Notes: generated from the letters alone by a model not told the origin. 8,735 nt of DNA from Candidatus Aminicenantota bacterium (GCA_024644125.1 JAHELQ010000199.1:1-8735), one strand, 5' to 3'. Counted from the first letter of the stretch, positions 1-6,501 are shown. Numbers and translations: made by a program.

Positions 1-235
1 ATTGGGAATGGGGCTTTTCCGGGGCCAATCCTTCGAGCCATCTTTCGAAGTCCTGATGCAAACCCGATTCGTCATCGTTGATAAATACGCTTGCGGTAAT
101 GTGCATCGCGTTGCAAAGAAGAAGACCCTCCTGGATTTTGCTTTCCCGCAGGCATTCATCCACCTGGGGAGTGATATTGAGTAATTGCCGCCGGGAGTGT
201 GTGTCGAACCACAATTCTTTCCGGTAACTTTTCAT
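1..235 (-). CDS. YjbQ/UPF0047 family protein, 5' part only (runs off left edge)
   Basis: The first 78 residues of a protein that matches the YjbQ/UPF0047 family, known for weak thiamine-phosphate synthase activity but of unsettled physiological role. Seen here: the N-terminal strand (SYRKELWFDT), then ITPQV at 21-25, an EGLLL strand at 36-40, the family's H-x-T-A-S signature as MHITAS at 44-49 with the conserved His45, and an acidic stretch that leads into a DFERWLEGLAP motif at 62-72. Family members are about 130-140 residues, so roughly 60 C-terminal residues lie outside the window. The ATG at 235 is chosen because AAGGAGAG (241-248) lies 5 bases upstream. It is probably a single gene, since the next gene upstream lies several hundred bases away. 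No lesion is visible. The family call is confident; the biochemical role is not. Confidence 0.85.
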   Translation of the reverse strand, partial: MKSYRKELWFDTHSRRQLLNITPQVDECLRESKIQEGLLLCNAMHITASVFINDDESGLHQDFERWLEGLAPEKPHSQ

Positions 236-264
236 GGTCTCTCTCCTTATTGTTTTCTCACTAA

Positions 265-296
265 TGTCAAAAGTTTTTCAGGAAAAACGTTTGACA
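265..296. repeat. 32-bp near-perfect palindrome upstream of the YjbQ-family gene
   Basis: Two 15-base arms (265-279 and 282-296) are inverted copies matching at 14 of 15 positions around a 2-base centre. Each outer edge ends in a TTGACA hexamer that points outward on its own strand. The palindrome starts 30 bp upstream of the YjbQ-family ATG, which suits an operator. The 2-base centre makes an RNA hairpin less likely than a dimeric protein site. No good -10 box follows either TTGACA at 17 bp; on the plus strand TAACAT at 18 bp is the best candidate. Its function is inferred only. Confidence 0.5.
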
Positions 297-440
297 ATAC
301 CTAATTAAATATCTTAACATTCCGGCAAAAAAAATTCCATCTCCATGAATTTTTAAAACTTTACCTTCAATGCCGTGAATGACCACCTGTTTCGGCGATC
401 GCCTCTTCTCGATCCGCAAGTTGCAGACCTGATTCAAGGC

Positions 441-477
441 AGCCTGAGATCTGGCTTCGGGATTCAGATCCCAGGCT
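441..477 (-). repeat. 13-bp inverted repeat downstream of the cysteine-rich peptide gene
   Basis: AGCCTGAGATCTG (441-453) is matched by the inverted copy at 465-477 with one mismatch and an 11-base loop. Read as minus-strand RNA, the mismatch becomes a G-U pair, so the stem would be complete, which suggests it acts in the transcript of the upstream peptide gene. No T-run follows, so it does not qualify as an intrinsic terminator. It may mark the 3' end of the locus or be a repeat unit. Confidence 0.35.
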
Positions 478-518
478 TCAGGAATGAGAGAGTAGGATCG
501 CTAGCTTCGAAGCATCGA

Positions 519-782
519 TTAAACACCCATATATCCATCTGAGCATAAGTAATCGAAATAGGTCCAACATCTAAGATCAATGCATGTACCGCTCGGATAA
601 GCCATAATTCCTTCGCATGCTGTGTTGCGTAGAGCGCACCTTTATTCGCACCTGTTCCACATATCAGTGAGGTCTCTGCAATAGCAATTGTCATCGGGTA
701 GAGATAATGTTGATTCAACCCAGATCACGCTTAATATCAGCAATAAAAAAAGTAGAATTGAAAAGCCAAATAACTTTTTCAT
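519..782 (-). pseudogene. Small exported cysteine-rich peptide gene with an in-frame TAA
   Basis: The translated product is 46 residues (782 to TAA at 642-644). It starts MKKLFGF, continues with a strongly hydrophobic signal or anchor segment to about residue 22, and ends with a polar tail DDNCYCRDLTDMWNRCE. The start is well supported: AAGGAGGG (789-796) is 6 bases upstream, and the ATG overlaps the TGA of the propeller gene (ATGA), implying translational coupling. The same frame stays open for 40 more codons after the TAA, to a second TAA at 519-521, and is again cysteine-rich (C49, C56, C67, C72, C80). This gives 3 cysteines before and 5 after the stop, consistent with an original exported peptide of about 87 residues. 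An alternative is that the 46-residue form is the real gene and the downstream cysteines are chance. I recognise no family; Bacteroidota NVEALA peptides, which also neighbour propeller genes, are an analogy only. Confidence 0.6.
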
Positions 783-1849
783 ATATTTCCCTCCTTGAAA
801 ATCCCTATTACTTGTTCATCTGTGAGTCTGGCATAGAATATTCCTTCATGTATGGCTTCCATCCAAATATAGGGTGAAACCTCCTTGTAATCGACATAGA
901 ATGTTTTATCAAGCTCTCCATTTGTATTGATCTTGTAAACCAGGCTTCTGTTAGTTGTTTTGTTTATTACAACTGGAAGATAGAAGTAGCCATTATCGGC
1001 ATGATCGACGATGATTTTCGAAAAAAGTGGATATCTTCCTTTATTTTGCTCCTTTACCAACTCTTGAACGGATTTTTCATGATTTTCGAGCAGGTCCTTC
1101 GGGAGTATTTGGTAGCTCCGAGTATTTTTATTTCCAGCGACATCTAGCATAGTGGAAGAATTTTCAAAGTATAACAATAGGTGTTCGGGAAGGAGAAATG
1201 CGTTCATAAAGAATTGAGACAACTTATGCTGGTGCAGGTATTGCCTCTCGAATAGAAATGAATACACTTTTTTTGATTCGACTGGAATTTTTAAGATTGA
1301 TTCCCCTCTCTGGTTTTTAGCCCTGATTTCAAGATCGTTTCCCGAAAAGAAGTAAATGTTCCCACTTTTATCAATGGTAGGTTTTCCCCAAAGTGCTTCG
1401 GTTTGATGGTAGTCATTGAGATACTTGCCCATTGAATCAAATACGATGATTTTTTGCGCCATTGCATCATTGACATATAGTTTGTTGTCCGGGCCGATAT
1501 TGATGTAAATCATACCTCTTCCGCCTGCAAATTCACCTGGTTCCTGTCCCTCACGCCCAATGGTGCGAACAAATTTTAGATTCTTATCCAATTGGAATAT
1601 TTTATGCTGGGCCCGGTCAAAAATAAAAAGGTTCCCTTCCCGGTCCAGTGTCAATGAATGGGGTTTGTAAATAAAGATATCCGGGCTTATCTCAGGACCC
1701 AATACCCTCCAGAGCTGCAATTGAGCGTAGTTTTATTTCATATTCGGCTTCGGATTGTCTTGTACATAAGTTTTGGTAGGAACGATTTGTGCCGACATAA
1801 CGGAAAAGAGAATAAACATACAAATACAAATTGTTGTGAAATTACCCAT
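779..1849 (-). pseudogene. Six-bladed NHL-type beta-propeller, secreted, split by an in-frame TAA
   Basis: AGGAGG (1858-1863) sits 8 bases before the ATG at 1849. A signal peptide follows (MGNFTTICICMFILFSVMSA, then QIVPTKTYV) up to a TAA at 1733-1735 (codon 39). The frame is unchanged after the stop and stays open for about 318 codons to TGA at 779. That body shows NHL-like blade repeats: PHSLTLDREGNLFIFDRAQHK, then a TIGREGQEPGEF turn, IGPDNKLYVNDAMAQKIIVFD, and KPTIDKSGNIYFFSG. The family is a six-bladed beta-propeller of the kind exported to the periplasm or cell surface, usually of unknown ligand. With the stop in place only a 38-residue exported fragment would be made. A TTG at 1720 could start the body, but it has no ribosome site and gives no signal peptide. 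The 3' end contains the ribosome site for the overlapping cysteine-rich peptide gene. Sequencing error is a possible alternative. Confidence 0.75.
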
Positions 1850-1867
1850 ATTCTCAACCTCCTTTTT

Positions 1868-2226
1868 CTATATTTCGCGGATTTTTCTGATTAAAAGCGA
1901 TATGTCCTCTGCGTTTAAATCTCCCGGCAATATCGAGACGGGGCGATCTTTATGTAGATGGATTGTTTTTGATTGCATGGGGTACAAGGTTGTGAAAAGA
2001 TAAAAATCAGAGATTGTTCATGATATGTTAAATCATTTATAGTCGCTCTGGACTCATCGACGCCGGTCAAACTAAAATAATCGATTGATTCATTAGAAGC
2101 GATATAGGGGAATTTTTTTACTAACTCACGATTCGCTTTCATGCATCTCCAAAGTGATATCCCTAGAAAAAGCGAAAGAAACAAATTTGTGATGATAAAA
2201 ATTGTGATAATGTGTTTCCGCTTCAT
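1868..2226 (-). pseudogene. TlpA/thioredoxin-like membrane-anchored protein, internally deleted and frameshifted
   Basis: The ATG at 2226 follows a GGGAGGGG ribosome site. Residues 7-25 form a signal anchor, and a periplasmic stretch leads to a thioredoxin-fold strand and redox motif, SLIFIFSQPCTPCNQ (CxxC at 81-84). The frame then ends at residue 103 after unrelated sequence. A different frame (about 1970 to TAG at 1868-1870) encodes PVSILPGDLNAEDISLLIRK, which reads as a thioredoxin-like C-terminus: last strand plus final helix, ending right before the next gene's ribosome site. The roughly 60-90 residues that normally lie between the CxxC helix and the last strand are missing. Simplest reading: an internal deletion with frame change. 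Family members use the CxxC pair for thiol-disulfide exchange outside the cytoplasm. It heads the locus with the propeller and cysteine-rich peptide, which would fit a disulfide-handling role. Confidence 0.7.
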
Positions 2227-2327
2227 GTTTACCCCTCCCTTTAGTGGATTTGACCTCGAAATTATGGTGTTAGTAAAAAAAGAATTTTTCTGTCGGGACG
2301 AAATAGACTATTTGTGGTTCAACCTCC

Positions 2328-2339
2328 ATACTGCAGTAT
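2328..2339. repeat. 12-bp perfect palindrome in the leader of the thioredoxin-like locus
   Basis: ATACTGCAGTAT is a perfect palindrome about 32-43 bases downstream of the predicted transcription start. The position would suit a repressor site, but a 12-bp palindrome can occur by chance and no second copy was noticed nearby. Confidence 0.25.
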
Positions 2340-2377
2340 ATCTTCTTTTTCAGTTTCCTAAAAAAATTATGAAGCAA

Positions 2378-2406
2378 ATTTTACCAATTTAGTAAATTAA
2401 TGTCAA
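2378..2406 (-). promoter_or_regulatory. Sigma-70 type promoter of the thioredoxin-like/propeller/peptide locus
   Basis: TTGACA (2401-2406) is followed after exactly 17 bases by TAAAAT (2378-2383), five of six to consensus. Transcription should begin near 2371, leaving a leader of about 145 bases before the ATG at 2226. The leader contains a perfect 12-bp palindrome, ATACTGCAGTAT (2328-2339), and A/T-rich tracts. The remaining bases up to 2519 hold no gene that I can support and no clear terminator for the metalloenzyme operon that ends at 2520. Confidence 0.75.
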
Positions 2407-2519
2407 TATAGTGACCGAAGCTCTCAAAGATCCAGATTTCAGACTTATTAGCAGAGACAAATTCAGAGAAGATCACCCGCTATATAGGGATTATTCGATC
2501 GACCCTACAGAATCGCTTT

Positions 2520-3470
2520 TTAGCCGCCGCGGAAATGGTTCAGTATCGCCGGCGTCACATCGGAGATGGATTCGATCTCGGAGCTCAATTCGGTGTTTCC
2601 CCGGCCCCAAACCACCAGCGGAACCGGATTGAGAGTGTGCATACGGGTGCCGTTGTCTTCCAGATTGCCGTGGTCGCTGGTAATCATGAGAGTGTCCTCT
2701 ACTGGGTCGAGTAGCGATAATAGGCGGCCGACGAGGCGGTCGAGCCGGAGGACGAGCTCCTCGCATTGGCTGAATGAGGCGTTGTGGCCGGCCATGTCGG
2801 TCTGGAAGTACTCATAGAGCAAAAAATCGTGGGTTCTGGAGGCTTTGAATATGATTTCCGCGGCTTTTTCCGGAGAGAATTCAGGAAGCTGGAGCCCTTT
2901 CTCGATCAGGGATTTATTCGAGAAATCCTGGTATATCGAGCGCTCGTTCAGGATGTCGTTCTCGTCGAATGGCGGAGCGAGGGTGGTGAGGAGCATGCAG
3001 GATGTCACAGATATACGGCGGCGGAACAGCCGGGGGAAATGCTCTGAAAAATAGAATTCGCCATCTTCGAGAATTGCGATATGCCTGGTGGTGAAATATT
3101 CGCGATGGGCGGGATAGGCATTCAAGAAACGGGCGTTCAGGTTCAGTTGCCGGAGGGACAAAAGGATGTTGCCTTCGCAAAGGGTTTTACGCATAAATTT
3201 GTCCGGGTAGCTTCCTTTGTGTTGATTCAGCGCTTTGGGAATATTGATTCCTGTAAACAACGTGGTCTGGCCGGAAGCGCTGGTAGGGATGCCTTCGATT
3301 CCCAGTACGGCGTCAATCGGTTTTACCGTGATTTTCCCATTCCCCGGCGAGCTACTATGGCTGCTGCTGTAGAATGGCAAAAACTCCGCGGCAGAGGTGA
3401 AAAAAGGATTCGTTCGATCGGCCCTACCAATACCGACGCCATCGAAAAAAAGGAATATCACTCGCGGCAT
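2520..3470 (-). CDS. Alkaline-phosphatase-superfamily metalloenzyme (phosphoglycerate mutase-like)
   Basis: A 316-residue cytoplasmic enzyme of the superfamily that includes cofactor-independent phosphoglycerate mutase and phosphopentomutase. Visible two-metal-site motifs: FFDGVGIG (Asp10), SASGQTTLFTG with the likely Ser/Thr nucleophile near residue 66, DMAGH (Asp225, His229), SDHGNLED (Asp266, His267) and RMHTLNPVP (His278). It is far shorter than iPGM (about 510 residues) and lacks that enzyme's inserted phosphatase-transferase domain, so I do not call it a mutase. The substrate is unknown, and a phosphatase or phosphomutase on a small phosphorylated metabolite is plausible. The ATG at 3470 is preferred over a TTG at 3488 because GAGGGG lies about 9 bases before it and the protein then begins directly with the first strand. 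It begins 14 bases after the murB stop and is the last gene of the operon. Ends in TAA at 2520. Confidence 0.85.
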   Translation of the reverse strand: MPRVIFLFFDGVGIGRADRTNPFFTSAAEFLPFYSSSHSSSPGNGKITVKPIDAVLGIEGIPTSASGQTTLFTGINIPKALNQHKGSYPDKFMRKTLCEGNILLSLRQLNLNARFLNAYPAHREYFTTRHIAILEDGEFYFSEHFPRLFRRRISVTSCMLLTTLAPPFDENDILNERSIYQDFSNKSLIEKGLQLPEFSPEKAAEIIFKASRTHDFLLYEYFQTDMAGHNASFSQCEELVLRLDRLVGRLLSLLDPVEDTLMITSDHGNLEDNGTRMHTLNPVPLVVWGRGNTELSSEIESISDVTPAILNHFRGG

Positions 3471-3484
3471 TCTCTCGCTGCCCC

Positions 3485-4411
3485 TCAATATTTTTTGCCT
3501 TCGGAGGAGATGTAGATGACTTCCCGCTCCAAAGGCGTTCCTTGCTGTTGCAAAACCTGTTCATATATGTGCCGTTCGAATTTTTTCGCGTCCTCGCAAG
3601 TAGCTCCGCCTTCATTGATTAAAAAATTCGCGTGCTGATTCGACACCATCATCCGGTTTTCCCGGAACCCTTTGAGGCCGCACTCTTCAATCAATTTTCC
3701 TGCGGCGACCTTCCGGCCGTCGATTACCGGATTTTTAAAATAACAGCCGGCGGTTTGCAAATGATAGTTTGGATGGTTGAGCTTGCGGTAACGGATATTG
3801 TCGGCGACGGTTCGTTTGATTTCATCGTTTTCCTTGAAAACGTATGTGAGGTACACCTCGAGAATGCATTCGCCGCCCGTTTTGAATCGGGATTCCCGGT
3901 ACTGGAATTGGAAATAATCGCTGCCGACGATCTCTGTCTCTCCTTTTCCGTTGATGATCGCCCCCTTCTCCAGCACATCCGCGATGGAGCGTTGAAACGC
4001 GCCTGCGTTGACGGCGGCGGCTCCGCCAATGGTTCCGGGTATTCCCGCCAGAAATTCGAAGCCGCCGATATTGTTTCGGCTGCACCAATGGAGTAGATTG
4101 TGGTTGGTAACGCCGCCGCTGACTTTTATCAGTTCTTTGTTATGGATTCTAATATCGGGTGTTTTGTCTATCAACAACACGAGGCCTGAGCTATCACCGG
4201 CAAAGATCACGTTGCTGCCTCCGCCAAGCAGAATATAGGGATAACCGCCGTCCAATAGTCGAGGGATAAGTCTCTGCAATTCTGAATTTTTTCGGATGAT
4301 GGCCACAAGCCCGGCATGCCCGCCGATTTTAATGGTGGTGTAATGGCGGATTGCCGTTTCGCTGGGATGTTCTATTTTTTCTTTTTCTAAAAAATCAATG
4401 ATCTTCTGCAT
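3485..4411 (-). CDS. murB: UDP-N-acetylenolpyruvoylglucosamine reductase MurB
   Basis: A 308-residue FAD enzyme that reduces UDP-GlcNAc-enolpyruvate with NADPH to UDP-MurNAc in the cytoplasm, the second committed step of peptidoglycan synthesis. Seen: TTIKIGG near the N-terminus, the FAD-binding loops LLGGGSNVIF (61-70) and GIPGTIGGAAAVNAG (123-137), YRESRF (171-176) with the substrate-binding Tyr/Arg, AGCYFKNP (221-228), and the C-terminal LEREV (294-298) with the conserved acidic residue. The proton-donor position, Ser in E. coli (AGSFFKNP), is Cys223 here, a replacement known in other MurB proteins. Length matches the short type II enzymes. The ATG at 4411 overlaps the end of the lipoprotein gene by 17 bases, so the two are co-transcribed and probably translationally coupled. 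No other mur genes are in the window. Confidence 0.95.
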   Translation of the reverse strand: MQKIIDFLEKEKIEHPSETAIRHYTTIKIGGHAGLVAIIRKNSELQRLIPRLLDGGYPYILLGGGSNVIFAGDSSGLVLLIDKTPDIRIHNKELIKVSGGVTNHNLLHWCSRNNIGGFEFLAGIPGTIGGAAAVNAGAFQRSIADVLEKGAIINGKGETEIVGSDYFQFQYRESRFKTGGECILEVYLTYVFKENDEIKRTVADNIRYRKLNHPNYHLQTAGCYFKNPVIDGRKVAAGKLIEECGLKGFRENRMMVSNQHANFLINEGGATCEDAKKFERHIYEQVLQQQGTPLEREVIYISSEGKKY

Positions 4412-5858
4412 GGATGTTTTTCTTCTTTACCTCGAATATATCTGCATTGCTTTCCTGCTGCAATTCCAGGTAATAGTCCAACAACAACTTATCTATGTCC
4501 ATGACCGAAAAGGGCTGCGTCGTTGTCAGTTGTTGGCCGTCTGCGGTTTTGCTATCTACGGAGACTTCATACTCTCCCTCCGCTTCGGGGATCCAATTAA
4601 ATTGGGCTTTTTCAGCGTCAGCAATTTTTTTGTTGAAAATGGTCTCTTTTTTTGAGTTCAATATTTTGACATCGAATTCCGGATCGATCAAATTCACCGG
4701 GCTGAGAATAAATTTAATGGATTTCCCTGTGGAAAGAAGACGTTTGGGATCCGTCTTGATGTCCACTTCGTAACGGTTTCCGATTTTGGCGATGCCAATC
4801 ACTTTTTTTTGTTTTCCCTCTTTTTGTCCCTTCAATATGAACAGTTCTTGTCCAAAATAGATGGGAGCTCCCTGAATGAGATAATCCAGGGTGTAAGAAT
4901 TGGTTTCATGTTTTTTTAAATTGAAGTATTTCACCTGTGGAGATTCCGGTGGGAAAAGGAATACCGCTACATTTTCCCCCATTGGGACCGGATGGAGCAA
5001 GCGGGTGGAATTGAGCTTTTGCCACCAATCCAATGTTCCCGAGGGTGAGATGAAATAGATATTCTGGTCTTCCGGAGTGCAAACTATATGCCCGAATATT
5101 TTTTGCGGTGTGTCGGTCAGCTTTTTGGTCAGTAGGAATTTCCAGACAATTTTGTTCTTCAGTGGATTGAATTTGATGAGGCGGCGATTGTCGGATCCAT
5201 AGTATATCGATCCCTCATCCAATAGAATACCTGAGATGCAGGGGATGGGAAAGGCGATTGTTCGATAGTTCCATTTTTTTGTATCGACTACATAAAGGGT
5301 GTCCGTCGTTGGGAGGTAGATGGAATTTTCTGCGAATTGGCAGTCGAAAGCGTTTGTTTTTCCCAATTCGATTTTTAAAGGAGCGTTTTTGGGAGAGTAG
5401 TCATGAACGAAAACGTCGCTACCATTCAGTAAAACGATATGTTCCCCGTTGACACCTATACACTTGACCTTTCCGGGATTTTCCATGTCATGGATTATTT
5501 TCATTCCTCCGATGTCGAACACAACCAGATGTTTGCCGGCGTTATCCCGCATGACCAGATAATCTCCCCGGGAAAATATTTCAGGGTGAATCGGAAAATT
5601 CAATTGAAAAATGAATTTCAACTCCCCGCTGGCGATCTCTATTTTACTGATTGTTCCCCGTCCATTGACAATGACGAAATGCGATTCCTTCTCCAGCATC
5701 TTCAATACCGGTACGTCGGAACTGAAGGTGTATATCTCCTTTGATGCCAGGGAACCGGTGACTTCCGGGACAGTCTGAATTTTGGGGGAACACGAGAACA
5801 TGAGTATTACCGGGAATAGGATTGTTACTATTTTTTTACACGTTCTAAAATATGTCAT
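4395..5858 (-). CDS. Lipoprotein with PQQ/WD-like propeller body and C-terminal Ig-like domain
   Basis: A 487-residue predicted lipoprotein. A basic N-region and hydrophobic core (IVTILFPVILMFSC) end in a lipobox-like MFSC, with lipidation predicted at Cys23. Residues about 40-360 consist of repeated strands resembling PQQ/quinoprotein-type propeller blades, for example VPVLKMLEKESHFVIVNGRG, DTLYVVDTKKWNYRTIAFP, SIYYGSDNRRLIKFNPLKNK and SPSGTLDWWQKLN. Residues about 370-460 look like an Ig-like/cadherin-like beta-sandwich (WIPEAEGEYEVSVDSKTADG), then a charged helical tail. I cannot name a family. A role in envelope binding or scaffolding is inferred, and linkage to murB would fit a cell-wall context. 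The ATG at 5858 lacks a strong ribosome site, and it is 43 bases downstream of the regulator's stop, so it probably depends on that transcript. Ends in TGA inside murB. Confidence 0.8.
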   Translation of the reverse strand: MTYFRTCKKIVTILFPVILMFSCSPKIQTVPEVTGSLASKEIYTFSSDVPVLKMLEKESHFVIVNGRGTISKIEIASGELKFIFQLNFPIHPEIFSRGDYLVMRDNAGKHLVVFDIGGMKIIHDMENPGKVKCIGVNGEHIVLLNGSDVFVHDYSPKNAPLKIELGKTNAFDCQFAENSIYLPTTDTLYVVDTKKWNYRTIAFPIPCISGILLDEGSIYYGSDNRRLIKFNPLKNKIVWKFLLTKKLTDTPQKIFGHIVCTPEDQNIYFISPSGTLDWWQKLNSTRLLHPVPMGENVAVFLFPPESPQVKYFNLKKHETNSYTLDYLIQGAPIYFGQELFILKGQKEGKQKKVIGIAKIGNRYEVDIKTDPKRLLSTGKSIKFILSPVNLIDPEFDVKILNSKKETIFNKKIADAEKAQFNWIPEAEGEYEVSVDSKTADGQQLTTTQPFSVMDIDKLLLDYYLELQQESNADIFEVKKKNIHAEDH

Positions 5859-5901
5859 CGGTCAGATTATAAATGAAACGGTCTTTGCAGTCAATTTGCA
5901 G

Positions 5902-6417
5902 CTATTTTTCTCTACCCGGCAAGGGCATTTTTATGGCGTTGGATTTTCTTTTTTTTCTCATTTGTTTGCGGAAGGCATCGATGTCTTTTTTGATCAAGGA
6001 GTATTTTTCGTGTTTGTATTCCACGAAATACTTCAGCACAGCCAATCTCACCAACGGCGAAAACTCGAGGTGGTAGAGTAAATCCTTCATTGTTTCATAG
6101 TCTTCGCCGTAAAGTTGCCCCGGCTCACAGAGAAATGATATTCCACCCGGTTCGCGGTAATCGTCTTTCCCGGAGAACATCGGTCCCAATCCGCTGAGTA
6201 GGTAATCGATGCTTATTCCGAGGTCCTCGGTCAATTTTAGCAAAATTTCCGGTTTTGGAAAGCGGGATCCGTCTTCGTATTTATAATAGGCAGTGGCCTG
6301 AATCCCAAGTAATTGGCACATTTCCGGTACTTTAAGTCCTATTGTTTTACGCGCCTCTTTGAGTCGTTCTCCGAAATTTGCTAAGGATATGGTCTCATTT
6401 CCGTCCGCTTTAGGCAT
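5902..6417 (-). CDS. XRE-family helix-turn-helix transcriptional regulator
   Basis: A 171-residue protein with an N-terminal XRE/Cro-type DNA-binding domain at about 14-70: NFGERLKEARKTIGLKVPEM, the recognition region LGIQATAYYKYEDGSRFPKP, and the closing helix LTEDLGISIDYLLSGLGPMF. The C-terminal 90 residues are helical and end in a very basic tail (KQMRKKRKSNAIK). They contain no enzyme or ligand domain that I recognise. The ATG at 6417 is chosen because the longer reading from a TTG at 6483 would run through a perfect promoter whose -10 ends only 10 bases before this ATG. It heads the operon with the lipoprotein, murB and the metalloenzyme and is divergent from the secreted-protein/ABC unit, so it may control itself and either neighbour. 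Ends in TAG. Confidence 0.85.
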   Translation of the reverse strand: MPKADGNETISLANFGERLKEARKTIGLKVPEMCQLLGIQATAYYKYEDGSRFPKPEILLKLTEDLGISIDYLLSGLGPMFSGKDDYREPGGISFLCEPGQLYGEDYETMKDLLYHLEFSPLVRLAVLKYFVEYKHEKYSLIKKDIDAFRKQMRKKRKSNAIKMPLPGREK

Positions 6418-6427
6418 CTTGTGAAGG

Positions 6428-6456
6428 ATTATAAGGGAATAGGCTTTCCTTGTCAA
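6428..6456 (-). promoter_or_regulatory. Perfect sigma-70 promoter, nearly leaderless, for the XRE/lipoprotein/murB operon
   Basis: TTGACA (6451-6456) and TATAAT (6428-6433) both match the consensus exactly, with a 17-base spacer. The -10 lies 10 bases before the regulator's ATG, so transcription should begin about 2-5 bases upstream of that codon. The regulator mRNA would therefore have almost no leader and no Shine-Dalgarno site. Confidence 0.85.
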
Positions 6457-6501
6457 TGGTTCATCGCGTGGGAGTTTCTCCAAAATTTAAGTTAAGTGGT
6501 A

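Larger units (their letters stand above)
236..518. other. Region without a supported gene, upstream of the YjbQ-family gene
   Basis: No gene with a start codon and ribosome site is visible here. It holds the 32-bp palindrome and an imperfect hairpin (441-453 pairing with 465-477). The minus strand is open from 500 to a TGA at 267-269 (77 codons after a TAG at 501-503), but no start with a ribosome site precedes that stretch and I do not recognise its translation. It may be remnant coding sequence or chance. The spacer must also carry the YjbQ-family promoter, which I cannot place with confidence. Confidence 0.45.

Noticed and set aside
394..403. GGCGATCGCC palindrome resembling the cyanobacterial HIP1 octamer
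   Set aside because: A single copy, and nothing else in the window suggests a cyanobacterium.
464..718. Minus-strand 84-codon frame starting MNQHYLYP
   Set aside because: It lies in another frame across the cysteine-rich peptide gene, has no ribosome site, and the peptide frame has the strong start.
519..1849. Reassignment of TAA to a sense codon
   Set aside because: The murB, lipoprotein, metalloenzyme, regulator and permease genes have no internal TAA, and two genes here end in TAA. The adjacent deletion in the thioredoxin-like gene points to decay instead.
2308..2339. Short frame starting at an ATG in the leader of the thioredoxin-like gene (about 19 codons)
   Set aside because: No ribosome site in front of the ATG and no recognisable attenuation pattern.
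2411..2632. Plus-strand 73-codon frame starting from GTG
   Set aside because: It has no ribosome site and its second half is antisense to the metalloenzyme gene. The first half looks protein-like but no support was found.
2520..3470. Calling the metalloenzyme a phosphoglycerate mutase (gpmI) or phosphopentomutase (deoB)
   Set aside because: Metal-site motifs are shared, but it is much shorter than iPGM and lacks family-specific inserts, so only the superfamily is supported.
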